64,000 bases of DNA from positions 1,922,001 to 1,986,000 of the forward strand of contig JAWKLZ010000001.1 of the NCBI GenBank assembly GCA_041392475.1, written 5' to 3'. Under the pieces are notes generated by a model. That model was not told the DNA's origin, did no database searches, and saw only the letters and a list, made by a program, of their open reading frames with translations. A program made the position numbers and the translations under genes. The stretch comes from Chitinophagales bacterium. Lineage in GTDB: Bacteria > Bacteroidota > Bacteroidia > Chitinophagales > UBA2359. This document shows positions 29,659 to 39,003 of this stretch, piece by piece. Positions within the stretch are counted from its first letter, which is position 1, and every line of letters starts with the position of its first letter.

Positions 29659-30123
29659 ATGAACATTGAACAAGCAATACAACAACGGCACTTCAAAAGT
29701 GAATATCAAAAAGCACATATCAACATTCTGTTCACTGCTGCATGGCTTTCACAAGAAGTCACACAATCGCTCAAAGAATATGACATTACTTGGCAACAAT
29801 TCAACATTTTGCGAATAATCAAAGGGCAACATCCGAAAGCGGTCACGGTTAAACTTCTGCAAAAAAGGATGATTGATAAAATGTCAAATGCTTCGAGGTT
29901 GGTGGAAAAACTTCGGAAAAAAAACTTGGTGATTCGCCAAGAATGTCCAAAAGACCGCAGAAGAGTGGACATAGTGTTGACCGCAGAAGGTATGACACTG
30001 CTTGAATTGGCATCTGCTGCAATTGACGAACATCTGACTCAACATTTACAAAACCTAAGCATTGAAGAAGCCCAAACATTGAATGGCTTACTTGACAAAA
30101 TGAGAGGTACATCAGGCGAATAA
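29659..30123 (+). CDS. MarR-family transcriptional regulator
   Basis: 154 residues with a winged-helix core: WQQFNILRIIKGQHPKAVTVKLLQ leads to the recognition region KMSNASRLVEKLRKKNLVIRQECPKDRRRVDIVLT, whose DRR(R)VD wing is the family hallmark. It probably represses its own gene and the YceI gene 131 bases downstream. The ligand is unknown; redox stress is suggested by the peroxiredoxin nearby. Confidence 0.9.
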   Translation: MNIEQAIQQRHFKSEYQKAHINILFTAAWLSQEVTQSLKEYDITWQQFNILRIIKGQHPKAVTVKLLQKRMIDKMSNASRLVEKLRKKNLVIRQECPKDRRRVDIVLTAEGMTLLELASAAIDEHLTQHLQNLSIEEAQTLNGLLDKMRGTSGE

Positions 30124-30254
30124 CACTAAGTAAAATTCAAATTAAAAAACTCAAATGCAAATAATTATTTGTAAAAGAGCCAATTGAATTTACTGATTCA
30201 TCAATTTAATATTTTATTAATTTTCAACATTTTTTTTAAAAAAATCATTTTAAG

Positions 30255-30860
30255 ATGAAAAACACATTTGCATTCAGCATTTTATTGACTCTTTTCACAT
30301 TTTTGGGTTCTTCTTACACCACCCCAACCGAATCTACAAGCTATGCCGTAGATACCGAAGCAAGCGAAGTAGTGTGGAAAGGGTATAAAGTTTTGGGTTC
30401 TCACACAGGAACCATTGCAGTAAAAAACGGTAATCTCGAATTTACCGAAGGGGCATTGACCGGTGGCAGCTTTGAAATTGATATGACAAGTATCTCTTGT
30501 TCTGATTTGGAAGGAGAATGGGCAGACAAATTGGTAGGTCATTTATCATCTGACGACTTTTTTGGTGTAGCCACTTATCCTACTGCTAAATTTGTGATTA
30601 CCAGCGTTGTTTCAAGAGGTACAGAAGGCGATTACAAAATAATCGGTGACCTGACCATCAAAGAAACCACCAAATCAATTAAACTAAAAGCTCAATTAAC
30701 CGAAGGAGAGGAAGGCGAAATGACTGCAACAACAGATGCAACTATTGACCGTTCTGACTTCAATGTAAAATACGGTTCAGGCAGCTTTTTTGACGGATTG
30801 GGCGACAAAACCATTTACGACGAATTTGATTTGAGTATCAAATTGGTGGCAACTAAATAA
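30255..30860 (+). CDS. YceI-family lipid-binding-like periplasmic protein
   Basis: 201 residues. A signal peptide (MKNTFAFSILLTLFTFLGSSY) precedes the YceI lipocalin-like barrel: YAVDTEASEVVWKG, SHTGTIAVKNGNLEF, LTGGSFEIDMTSI and DLTIKETTKSI. Members bind isoprenoid-type lipids in the periplasm. It follows a MarR gene in the same direction. Confidence 0.92.
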   Translation: MKNTFAFSILLTLFTFLGSSYTTPTESTSYAVDTEASEVVWKGYKVLGSHTGTIAVKNGNLEFTEGALTGGSFEIDMTSISCSDLEGEWADKLVGHLSSDDFFGVATYPTAKFVITSVVSRGTEGDYKIIGDLTIKETTKSIKLKAQLTEGEEGEMTATTDATIDRSDFNVKYGSGSFFDGLGDKTIYDEFDLSIKLVATK

Positions 30861-31053
30861 GCTTAGCTTAGAATGGTAAGTATTCGTTGAAACCAATAAA
30901 CTCAACTTTGACTTAATCAAAGTGAACTAAAAATCGGGTAACTGCTTTGGCAATTATCCGATTTTTCATTTTAACATTCCTTTACAATTCACGTTTTGCT
31001 GCAATCAATCAAAATAGTAAATTTGCAACTCACTTTTTTAAAAACAAAATATC

Positions 31054-31521
31054 ATGGCTATACAAGTTGGCGATAAAGCCCCTAATTTTACATTATACAA
31101 TACCGAGAAGAAAGAAGTATCTCTTGCTGATTACAAAGGCAAAAACTTGGTAATTTTGTTCTTCCCATTGGCATTCACAGGTGTATGTACTACTGAATTG
31201 TGTTCTGTTAGCGGAGGATTGGATTTTTACAACAATGCCAATGCCGAGGTAATAGGCATTTCTGTAGATTCACTGTTCACCTTAGAAAAATTCAAAGCCG
31301 AAAACGACATCAATTTCCCACTTTTGTCTGACTTCAACAAAAGCACTGCAACGGCTTACGATACCATTTATGAAGAATTTGTATTGGGTATGAAAGGTGT
31401 TGCCAAACGTTCTGCCTTTGTAGTAGATAGCAGCGGAGTCGTTCAATATGCTGAGGTATTGGCTTCGGCGGGCGATTTGCCAAACTTTGATGCAATTCAA
31501 TCAACATTAAGCAATTTATAA
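31054..31521 (+). CDS. Peroxiredoxin (AhpC/TSA, AhpE-like)
   Basis: 155 residues with the thioredoxin-fold peroxiredoxin core. FPLAFTGVCTTELCSVS carries the peroxidatic Cys (in TGVC), with Thr and the second Cys after it. It reduces peroxides in the cytosol. The start MAIQVGDKAPNF fits the family. Confidence 0.93.
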   Translation: MAIQVGDKAPNFTLYNTEKKEVSLADYKGKNLVILFFPLAFTGVCTTELCSVSGGLDFYNNANAEVIGISVDSLFTLEKFKAENDINFPLLSDFNKSTATAYDTIYEEFVLGMKGVAKRSAFVVDSSGVVQYAEVLASAGDLPNFDAIQSTLSNL

Positions 31522-31581
31522 TTATAGCAATTATTAGGTTCTTTGATACTCTTTAAAGAGTCTATTTATATTATTATCGTT

Positions 31582-31665
31582 ATGAATACAAAACAATTGA
31601 TGGTTTTTCGGGTATTGCTCATAATTGTTATTATAGCAATAGTATATTTAAAATTTTTTAAGTAA
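31582..31665 (+). CDS. Putative 27-residue single-span membrane peptide
   Basis: ATG at 31582 opens a short frame MNTKQLMVFRVLLIIVIIAI followed by VYLKFFK and stop. It has a positively flanked single hydrophobic helix. It lies alone between the peroxiredoxin and the MORN-like lipoprotein. The composition is AT-rich, so it may be chance. Confidence 0.3.
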   Translation: MNTKQLMVFRVLLIIVIIAIVYLKFFK

Positions 31666-31719
31666 AAAATCTGCGATATTCCAACAATTTCTTAACAAAC
31701 TTTCAAAATATATTTTCTT

Positions 31720-32358
31720 ATGAAAAATAATTTAATTATAAGTTTCTGTTTGGTTATAAGCTTACTAACCGCCTGCGGAGGAGGATCGAACACTGCTGCC
31801 CCAAAACCCGCTGCAGTTCAGGCAGGTGATTATGCACTAACTCCCTATTCAGGCATGGCGGGTATGCAGAAAGCCGTCAAGGTGGGTGCTCAGGAAAACA
31901 TTGAAGAAGAAGGAGATCTACTCAATGGTCAACGTGAAGGCACTTGGGCAACATACCACAAAGGTGTGAAAAGTCATTTGCTCGAAAGTGTTACCAATTA
32001 TAGAAATGGAGTGAAGCACGGACTTTTCTTAGTAATGGATGACAGAGGAAATATCACCGAAAAAGGTTTTTATGTAAACGGCAACTTGGAAGGTCGTGTC
32101 TTTGTGTATGACAGAGGACGTATCAGCGAAGAAACCGATTATAAAAATGGCCAGATTGATGGAGAACGCAAACGCTACTACAGCAATTTGCAGCTTCAAG
32201 AAGCGGGTACTTTCAAAAATGGTAAAAGAGATGGTTACGCTCGTTGGTATGATCAAGATGGAAATGTGACCATTGAATACCAATACAAAAACGGTGAAAA
32301 AATAGGACAAAATACGGCAACGGGTACAAAACCTGCCAAAGAAGAAGGTGGCAAGTAG
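31720..32358 (+). CDS. MORN-repeat-like lipoprotein
   Basis: 212 residues. The lipobox LLTAC is followed by a Gly/Ala-rich linker. The body has about five repeats of the form NGQREGTWATYHKG, NGVKHGLFLVMDDRG, NGNLEGRVFVYDRG, NGQIDGERKRYYS and NGKRDGYARWYDQDG. These are the toxin/antitoxin-style MORN variants common in Bacteroidota. Possibly an adhesive or scaffold protein; function unknown. Confidence 0.75.
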   Translation: MKNNLIISFCLVISLLTACGGGSNTAAPKPAAVQAGDYALTPYSGMAGMQKAVKVGAQENIEEEGDLLNGQREGTWATYHKGVKSHLLESVTNYRNGVKHGLFLVMDDRGNITEKGFYVNGNLEGRVFVYDRGRISEETDYKNGQIDGERKRYYSNLQLQEAGTFKNGKRDGYARWYDQDGNVTIEYQYKNGEKIGQNTATGTKPAKEEGGK

Positions 32359-32470
32359 TCTAAATCTGGCTCAAATAGATTTTTAGTTAAGAAACCTATA
32401 TTTTTGAAGTTTTCTGGTTTTCAAATTTTCCATGACACATCTTGTAAGAATAAACTTCAAAATAGAGCAA

Positions 32471-32512
32471 AAAAAAGCTTGGAAATCAATATGACTTCCA
32501 AGCTTTTGTATT
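32471..32512. terminator. Bidirectional terminator between MORN lipoprotein and tRNA-Ser
   Basis: Arms AAGCTTGGAA (32475-32484) and TTCCAAGCTT (32496-32505), with A-run before and T-rich sequence after. Confidence 0.85.
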
Positions 32513-32518
32513 TTTTGG

Positions 32519-32603
32519 CGGAGAGTAAGGGATTCGAACCCCTGGTCCTGTTACAGACAATGGTTTTCAAGACCACCGCATTCGACCGCTCTGCCAACTC
32601 TCC
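32519..32603 (-). tRNA. tRNA-Ser(UGA)
   Basis: Minus strand: acceptor GGAGAGT/ACTCTCC, discriminator G, anticodon loop CTTGAAA (UGA) on stem GTGGT/ACCAT, long variable arm, T-arm GGGG TTCGAAT CCCT. A regular class II tRNA-Ser. Confidence 0.95.
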
Positions 32604-32750
32604 GATGCAAATATACGAAGTCTTTTTAGACTGCAAATAACATCCTTCACTTTTTTTTTAAAAATGAAATGTTTTTTTGGCTTGCGGTGCATAAAAACAA
32701 TTAAGAACCAAGAATATAGACCAACCTACAATTCTCCTAATTCATTCAAA

Positions 32751-34388
32751 TCAAAACCCATAACTCGCCATTTCCGTACCGTGAATTTTTTGGTAAGCCT
32801 CTTTCAGCGTTTCGTCCAGTTCATGCACAATCGGATAGAAACCATCGTTGTGCCACAACTGACGGGCAATGTAGGCTTTAATATACGTTTTGAACATTTC
32901 CTTATCCCGATTCATCGCCAGTTCATCATAATCCGACTCCAATTTTGATTCCTTGATATACCTTTTGAACGTAGCGTACAAAGCCTCGTCAACGCTATAA
33001 TTGCTGCGGTATTCACTCACCGATTTGAAAGCACGGTAGTAAGATTGGTTGTTACTGAAATGTTCGTAGGCAAATTCGGGAATTTTACTCCGCACTTCAA
33101 TCACAAATACCTCGTTTTGAGCAGTATCCAAAGGCACAAAAGTATCAGGCATGATGCCTCCACCGCCATACACTGTGCGCTTGTCAATCAAGGTTTTGAA
33201 GACCAAAGAATCATTCTGAACCTTCACACTGTCAGCACTCTGCAATTCGCCATGTTCATAACGTTCCACGATTTCATTGCGGTAAGCATCCACACCTCCC
33301 TCATACGACTTTTGAATACTTCTACCCGTAGGCGTATAGTAGCGAGCCACGGTCAATCGGAGTGCGCCGCCATTAGAAAGGTCGTACTGTTCCTGCACCA
33401 AACCTTTGCCAAACGAACGTCGCCCCAAAATCATCCCTCTATCCCAATCCTGCACCGCCCCCGACACGATTTCACTTGCCGAAGCCGATCCTTCATCCAC
33501 CAAGACCACCAAATCACCACTCTCAAACAATCCCGCTCGCTTTGCTCGGTATTCCTTGCGCTTGTAGTGTTGTCCCTGCATATATACCAGCAGTTTTTGA
33601 CCGTCAATAAATTCATCTGCAATGTCCACCGCAGCAGTTAAGTACCCCCCAGGATTTTGGCGAAGGTCCAAAATCAATTTTCCCATGCCCTTTTCCTTCA
33701 ATACCGACAGTGCATCCATAAACTCATTGTAGGTATCTCGACTAAAGCGGTTGATTTTGACATAACCCGTTTCGTTGTCCATCATATAACTCACATCCAC
33801 ACTGTACAAAGGAATGTCGTCTCGCTCGATGTCAAACTTCAACAAATCATTGACTCCCTTTCGTTTGATGCTCACATTTACGCTCGTACCTTTATTACCC
33901 CGCAGTTTTTTGACCACTCTATCATTCGTCATGCCAATCCCTGCAATCGTACTGTCTTCAATCGCAACAATCTGGTCGCCCGATTGAATCCCCAATTTGT
34001 CAGAAGGTCCACCTGCAATAGCCGTTACCACCATTATGGTATCATTTACAATCGAAAACTCTACGCCAATTCCTTCAAAATTCCCCTGCAAATCCTCATT
34101 GACCGCCTGCAAATCTTCGGGTGAAATGTAGTTGGAGTGAGGATCCAACTCCTTCAATGCCGCTTCAATCGCAGACTCCGCCAACTTTCCATCGTTCACA
34201 CCATCTACATATTTAGCATCTATGTAATTGAACACCTCCTGCAATTCAGAAATACCACTCATGTTGGTCATTTTTGGAGCTTGCCCGTGCAGTTTTTCAT
34301 ACATTTTGAAGCCCAACTGCATCCCCAATATCAACACAACGGCAAATATCAAGGGCATATATACATTCAAATTTTGAGGTGCTTTCAT
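32751..34388 (-). CDS. C-terminal processing peptidase, S41 family
   Basis: Start taken at ATG 34388 (MKAPQNLNVYMPLIFAVVLIL), an N-terminal membrane anchor; the frame opens 13 codons earlier. A PDZ domain covers about 80-165 (GIGVEFSIVND...IQSGDQIVAIEDS). The S41 core has LRQNPGGYL, the Ser in VDEGSASASEI and the Lys in RRSFGKGLV. It degrades or trims periplasmic proteins. The C-terminal ~150 residues are helical, as in Bacteroidota Ctp proteins. Confidence 0.92.
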   Translation of the reverse strand: MKAPQNLNVYMPLIFAVVLILGMQLGFKMYEKLHGQAPKMTNMSGISELQEVFNYIDAKYVDGVNDGKLAESAIEAALKELDPHSNYISPEDLQAVNEDLQGNFEGIGVEFSIVNDTIMVVTAIAGGPSDKLGIQSGDQIVAIEDSTIAGIGMTNDRVVKKLRGNKGTSVNVSIKRKGVNDLLKFDIERDDIPLYSVDVSYMMDNETGYVKINRFSRDTYNEFMDALSVLKEKGMGKLILDLRQNPGGYLTAAVDIADEFIDGQKLLVYMQGQHYKRKEYRAKRAGLFESGDLVVLVDEGSASASEIVSGAVQDWDRGMILGRRSFGKGLVQEQYDLSNGGALRLTVARYYTPTGRSIQKSYEGGVDAYRNEIVERYEHGELQSADSVKVQNDSLVFKTLIDKRTVYGGGGIMPDTFVPLDTAQNEVFVIEVRSKIPEFAYEHFSNNQSYYRAFKSVSEYRSNYSVDEALYATFKRYIKESKLESDYDELAMNRDKEMFKTYIKAYIARQLWHNDGFYPIVHELDETLKEAYQKIHGTEMASYGF

Positions 34389-34445
34389 ATAGTTATGTGA
34401 ATTAATTGTTTGGTGCTTTTGGAACAATCGGTAAATGTAAAAGTT

Positions 34446-35231
34446 TTAATGTTTTTTGCGAAATATGTTTTTGATGCCGAACCAAGTGCGGGAGAAAATA
34501 TTGGGTTTTCTGTAAGAAATCATATCACCCATCATTATAGGGTCTAAATAAATTGCCACTTCTAATTCTTGATTGGGCATTTTTTTAAGTTCTAAATCTC
34601 TAGTTTCGTACCCAATAGATTCAAAACGAAGAATGATTGGAGCATCATAGAAAAACTTCTCCTCGTTCAATGTCAATGAAAATATCCCATCAAAATCGCA
34701 AGTAGTTCCAATATCTGTTCCTACTATGTGAACGTTTACAAAAGGCACTGTCTCCTTTGTATCAGCATCCACGATTTTCCCGACAATCCACTTTTCTGCC
34801 TGTTTTTGCTTCTCTTCAACCTCCACCTGCACTTTCTCCACTTGTTCAGGCGCATGAAAATAACCTTTATACTCGATTTTTTGCACTGGTTTTGAAGGAA
34901 CATCACTTGTCGTTTGTCCCATTGAAGGGACGGCCAAAGTCAGACCCGTCAAAGTTGCCGCAGCCAATTTCCACTTGTGCCAAGACGAAACCGATTGAAG
35001 GGATTGATTGAGGGCTTCCAACTGTTTTACACCAATTCTACCGCAAACAGCACCCTGCTTCTCTTGAAAGTAAGCCTTTATTTCGGCTGTAGTCATTGAA
35101 GTGAAGTCGGTTACACATTTTTGGCAACTGTTGCAGAATTTGCCTTGCTCAACAGGGGTCATTTCAGACCATGACTCTTCGCAAGGGTTGGGTATTTCTA
35201 AAGGACGCATTTTGTTTTTGAAGAAAGACAT
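34446..35231 (-). CDS. CarboxypepD_reg-like domain protein
   Basis: 261 residues. The N-terminal ~75 residues have conserved Cys pairs (CEESW...CNSCQKCVTDF...CGRIG), then a hydrophobic segment (LAAATLTGLTLAVPSMG) and a C-terminal carboxypeptidase regulatory-like beta-sandwich (IVGKIVDADTKETVPFVNVHI...GIFSLTL). Proteins of this plan are common in Bacteroidota envelopes; their role is unknown. Lies 57 bases upstream of the S41 gene on the same strand. Confidence 0.75.
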   Translation of the reverse strand: MSFFKNKMRPLEIPNPCEESWSEMTPVEQGKFCNSCQKCVTDFTSMTTAEIKAYFQEKQGAVCGRIGVKQLEALNQSLQSVSSWHKWKLAAATLTGLTLAVPSMGQTTSDVPSKPVQKIEYKGYFHAPEQVEKVQVEVEEKQKQAEKWIVGKIVDADTKETVPFVNVHIVGTDIGTTCDFDGIFSLTLNEEKFFYDAPIILRFESIGYETRDLELKKMPNQELEVAIYLDPIMMGDMISYRKPNIFSRTWFGIKNIFRKKH

Positions 35232-35491
35232 AAAGGAACATTTTGGCAGATTGCAAAATAGGTTTTATGAAAGACGGATTTACAGTAGAATATGTTGCGT
35301 AAAGTAAGCCTATATTTTACTAATATCCTTCAAAAAACGCTATAAGTAGCCAGATCTATAAATTTTTGTATAGATTTGGCTAATAACTAATCAGATTTGT
35401 TTGTTGAATAATCTAAACCCATTTGACAAATCTTCAACCCAAATTTGCAGATTCCAACAAATTGCTGCTATTTTTGCGGATTCAATCAACG

Positions 35492-35523
35492 AAATACCAT
35501 TTTTTTGAAAAAATGGTATTTTT
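35492..35523 (+). terminator. Terminator-like hairpin upstream of thrA
   Basis: AAATACCATTTTTT and AAAAAATGGTATTT form a 14-bp hairpin followed by TTTCTTTTTA, 75 bases before thrA. It could terminate an upstream transcript or act as an attenuator. No Thr/Ile-rich leader peptide was seen before it. The rest of 35232-35597 holds nothing recognised. Confidence 0.5.
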
Positions 35524-35597
35524 CTTTTTAAGAGAAATGAATACGCAAAGTGTAACTTTTCATTTTCATTCATATTTTAATTTTCATTACCAAGCAC

Positions 35598-38051
35598 ATG
35601 ATAGTCTTAAAATTTGGAGGCACTTCGGTTGCCAATGCAGATAGAATCAAACAGGTCAAAACAATCATTCAGAACACCTTAGAGCGAAGTGAAACCATTG
35701 TAGTCGTTGTATCTGCTTTGGGTGGTTCAACGGATGCATTGTTGGATATGGCAACGATGGCAGCCGCAGGAAATGAGGAGTTTAGAGAGCAAATTGACGA
35801 ACTACGGTACCGACATCGAAGAGCAGCCGAAGGTTTGTTTTCTGATAAAGGTTTGCGAAATTTCTTGCCCTTTTTGAAGGCACAGACCCGCAATCTCGAA
35901 AATATGTTGCAGGGCTTGTACCTCATCAAAGAGCTTTCCCCACGCATCAAAGACTATGTGGCAAGTTTTGGTGAGTTGCTTTCTTCCTACATGATTGCCC
36001 ACTTTTTGCAGGAAACGATGGGCAGTACTACTTTTTTGGACAGCCGCAGCATCATCAAAACCGATAGCGACTTTACGAATGCCAAAGTAGATTTTGACCA
36101 AACCAATGCCAATATTCAATCGGCAATTGGCGACAAAAAAGGCGTGTTTGTAATGGGCGGTTTCATTGCCTCCAACGACAAAAACATCACTACAACCCTT
36201 GGCAGAGGCGGTTCAGACTATACAGCTTCCATCATGGCAGCAGGCTTGGGGGCAGGCGAATTGGAAATCTGGACGGATGTGGACGGTGTGATGACCGCCG
36301 ACCCTCGAAAGGTGAAAAAAGCATTTTCGCTACAAGAAATGACCTATGAGGAGGCACTCGAAATGTCGCATTTTGGCGCAAAGGTAATCCATCCTCCAAC
36401 AGTTCAACCTGCTCTCGACAAACGCATTCCGATTCGGATTCGCAATACCTTCAATCCTACTTTCTCTGGTACTTTGATTGGCTTCACTTCAAAAGACAAA
36501 CGACCCGTCAAAGGAATTTCGTCTATCGGCAATGTGGCTTTGATAAGTGTGGAAGGAAGCGGATTGATTGGGGTGACAGGCATGGCAGGGCGTTTGTTCA
36601 CCGTTTTGGCGCAGCACAACATCAACATCATTTTGATTACCCAAGCATCTTCCGAACATTCTATTTGTTTTGCTGTCAAGCCAATACAAGCAGATGCTGC
36701 AAAAAAAGCCATTGAAACGGCTTTTGCTTATGAAATGCGCTTGCATCAAATTGACGAGGTGAAAGTGGAAAAGAATTTGTGTATTGTAGCGGTTATTGGC
36801 TCCAATATGAAAAATACCATTGGCATAGCAGGGCGTATGTTTTCGGCATTGGCCAAAAACGGTATCAACGCACGAGCGATTGCACAGGGTTCTTCGGAGT
36901 TGAACATTTCAGTGGTCGTTTCGCAAGAAGACGATGCCAAGACTCTCAACGCTTTACACAGTGCCTTCTTTTTATCGGATACCAAATCCATTCACCTATT
37001 TTTGGTCGGAACGGGTTTGATTGGCGCAACACTTGTGCAGCAAATCCAACGACAAGCAACTTACTTACGCAATACGCAATCCATCGAATTGAAGTTGGCA
37101 GCAGCGACCAATACCCGCAAAATGTTGTTTGACGAGGAAGGAATTGAGTTTGCCAATTGGCAGGAGCATTTGCAGGAAATGGGTGAAAAAGCGGATTTGA
37201 ATGGCTTTGTTCAACAGATGATTGCGATGAATTTGCCCAACAGCATTTTCATTGACTGTACTGCAAGCCCCAACCCGATTCAGCACTACAAAACCATTTT
37301 GGGTGCAAGTGTTTCGATTGTCACTCCCAACAAAATCGCCAATTCAAGCCAATACAACAACTATGTAGAATACAAGGCGTTGGCGAACAAGTATGGTGTT
37401 CAGTTTTTGTACGAAACCAATGTGGGCGCAGGTTTACCTGTTATTAGCACTTTGGGTGATTTGTTGAAAAGCGGCGACAAGGTGCTGCAAATTGAAGCTG
37501 TATTATCTGGTTCTCTTTCGTTTATCTTCAATTCGTTTGTGGGAGATGCCGTATTTACTGAAGTCGTCAGAGAAGCCAAAGAACGTGGTTATACCGAACC
37601 CGATCCACGAGATGATTTGAGTGGTAAGGATGTGGCGAGAAAAGCCCTTATCTTAGCACGTGAAATTGGGATGGAAATCGAAATGGAGGAGATTGAAGTA
37701 GAGAATATTTTGCCGCAAGCCTGTGTTGATGCGGTGACGGTGCCAGAATTTTTTGAAGCGTTGGAGGAAAATGAAGCTCATTTTTCTAATATGCGGGATG
37801 TTGCTGCAAAGGAAGGGAAAGTACTCCGATTTTTGGCGACTATCACCGAAGAGGGCGCAAAGGTTTCTCTGAAATCAGTCGACAGCAGCAATCCTTTTTA
37901 CGGTCTTTCGGGTAGCGACAACATGATTGTGTTCACCACTGAACGCTACAAGGAGCGTCCGCTTGTGGTGAAAGGGCCTGGTGCGGGTGCGGAAGTGACT
38001 GCTGCGGGGGTTTTTGCGGAGATTATCGCTATTAGTAATTATCTATCATAA
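35598..38051 (+). CDS. thrA: Bifunctional aspartokinase/homoserine dehydrogenase
   Basis: 817 residues, the usual length of the fusion. The kinase starts VLKFGGTSVA, followed by GRGGSDYTA. Two ACT domains sit in the middle (SSEHSICFAV and SSELNISVVV). The dehydrogenase begins HLFLVGTGLIG, with NVGAGLPVI and the substrate-binding LSGKDVARK. It makes aspartyl phosphate and reduces the semialdehyde to homoserine, feeding Thr and Ile synthesis. Followed by thrB after 18 bases. Confidence 0.96.
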   Translation: MIVLKFGGTSVANADRIKQVKTIIQNTLERSETIVVVVSALGGSTDALLDMATMAAAGNEEFREQIDELRYRHRRAAEGLFSDKGLRNFLPFLKAQTRNLENMLQGLYLIKELSPRIKDYVASFGELLSSYMIAHFLQETMGSTTFLDSRSIIKTDSDFTNAKVDFDQTNANIQSAIGDKKGVFVMGGFIASNDKNITTTLGRGGSDYTASIMAAGLGAGELEIWTDVDGVMTADPRKVKKAFSLQEMTYEEALEMSHFGAKVIHPPTVQPALDKRIPIRIRNTFNPTFSGTLIGFTSKDKRPVKGISSIGNVALISVEGSGLIGVTGMAGRLFTVLAQHNINIILITQASSEHSICFAVKPIQADAAKKAIETAFAYEMRLHQIDEVKVEKNLCIVAVIGSNMKNTIGIAGRMFSALAKNGINARAIAQGSSELNISVVVSQEDDAKTLNALHSAFFLSDTKSIHLFLVGTGLIGATLVQQIQRQATYLRNTQSIELKLAAATNTRKMLFDEEGIEFANWQEHLQEMGEKADLNGFVQQMIAMNLPNSIFIDCTASPNPIQHYKTILGASVSIVTPNKIANSSQYNNYVEYKALANKYGVQFLYETNVGAGLPVISTLGDLLKSGDKVLQIEAVLSGSLSFIFNSFVGDAVFTEVVREAKERGYTEPDPRDDLSGKDVARKALILAREIGMEIEMEEIEVENILPQACVDAVTVPEFFEALEENEAHFSNMRDVAAKEGKVLRFLATITEEGAKVSLKSVDSSNPFYGLSGSDNMIVFTTERYKERPLVVKGPGAGAEVTAAGVFAEIIAISNYLS

Positions 38052-38069
38052 ACATTAACACAAAAAAAG

Positions 38070-38993
38070 ATGGTCACAGCTTATGCCCCCGCTTCAATAG
38101 CCAATGTCAGTTGCGGATTCGATGTATTAGGATTGGCAGTCGATGCGCCAGGCGACGAAGTCAGCGTACAATTCAATGAGATTGGAGAAGTACGAATCGT
38201 AGAAATCACAGGAGATGAAGGAAAATTGCCTTTTGAAGTAGAACTCAATACAGCAAGCAAAGCAGTATTGTCTTTGGTACAACACCTCAACTATGAAAAA
38301 GGAATAGACATTATTATCCACAAAAAAATGCCTTTTGGCAGTGGCTTGGGATCAAGTGCTGCAAGTGCCGTAGCAGCCGTAGTCGCTGCAAATCATTTGA
38401 TTGGGATGCCGTTAACCAAAAAAGAACTGCTCGACTTTGCGATAGACGGTGAAGCCGTTGCGAGTGGTGCCCGTCATGCCGACAATGTTGCGCCTTGCTT
38501 GTTGGGAGGCGTGGTATTGATTCGGAGTTATGCCCCCATAGACATCATCGAACTACCTGTACCTGATAGCCTTTACTGTACGGTCGTGCATCCTCATGTA
38601 GAGATTCTCACCAAAGCTGCTCGTGAAATCCTTCCGAAAGAGGTGAGCATGAAGACAGCGATTACCCAAACGGGAAATTTGGGTGGATTCATTGCAGGAT
38701 TGTACCAAAATGATTTGGCATTGTTGGGGCGCAGCATGGTAGATGTGCTGGCGGAACCTTACCGTTCTTCCCTCATTCCAGGCTTTCAGAGTGTTCGCAA
38801 TGCCGCTATGTATGCGGGCGCATTTGCTTTTGGAATTTCAGGTTCGGGTCCTTCCATGTTTGCGTTTTCAGACAACGAAAGTAAAGCACATCAAGTAGGT
38901 GATTTGATGGCGAAAACCTTGACAAACAAAGGGATTGACTGCAAAGTGTTTATCTCGAAAATCAATCAGAAGGGGGCTTCGGTGATGTGGTGA
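38070..38993 (+). CDS. thrB: Homoserine kinase
   Basis: 307 residues of the GHMP family. It has ANVSCGFDVLG near the start and the ATP loop PFGSGLGSSAASAVAA, plus a C-terminal GISGSGPSMFA. It phosphorylates homoserine. The expected thrC does not follow; a minus-strand Mrr-like gene ends ten bases downstream. Confidence 0.95.
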   Translation: MVTAYAPASIANVSCGFDVLGLAVDAPGDEVSVQFNEIGEVRIVEITGDEGKLPFEVELNTASKAVLSLVQHLNYEKGIDIIIHKKMPFGSGLGSSAASAVAAVVAANHLIGMPLTKKELLDFAIDGEAVASGARHADNVAPCLLGGVVLIRSYAPIDIIELPVPDSLYCTVVHPHVEILTKAAREILPKEVSMKTAITQTGNLGGFIAGLYQNDLALLGRSMVDVLAEPYRSSLIPGFQSVRNAAMYAGAFAFGISGSGPSMFAFSDNESKAHQVGDLMAKTLTNKGIDCKVFISKINQKGASVMW

Positions 38994-39003
38994 GGATGAT
39001 TCA

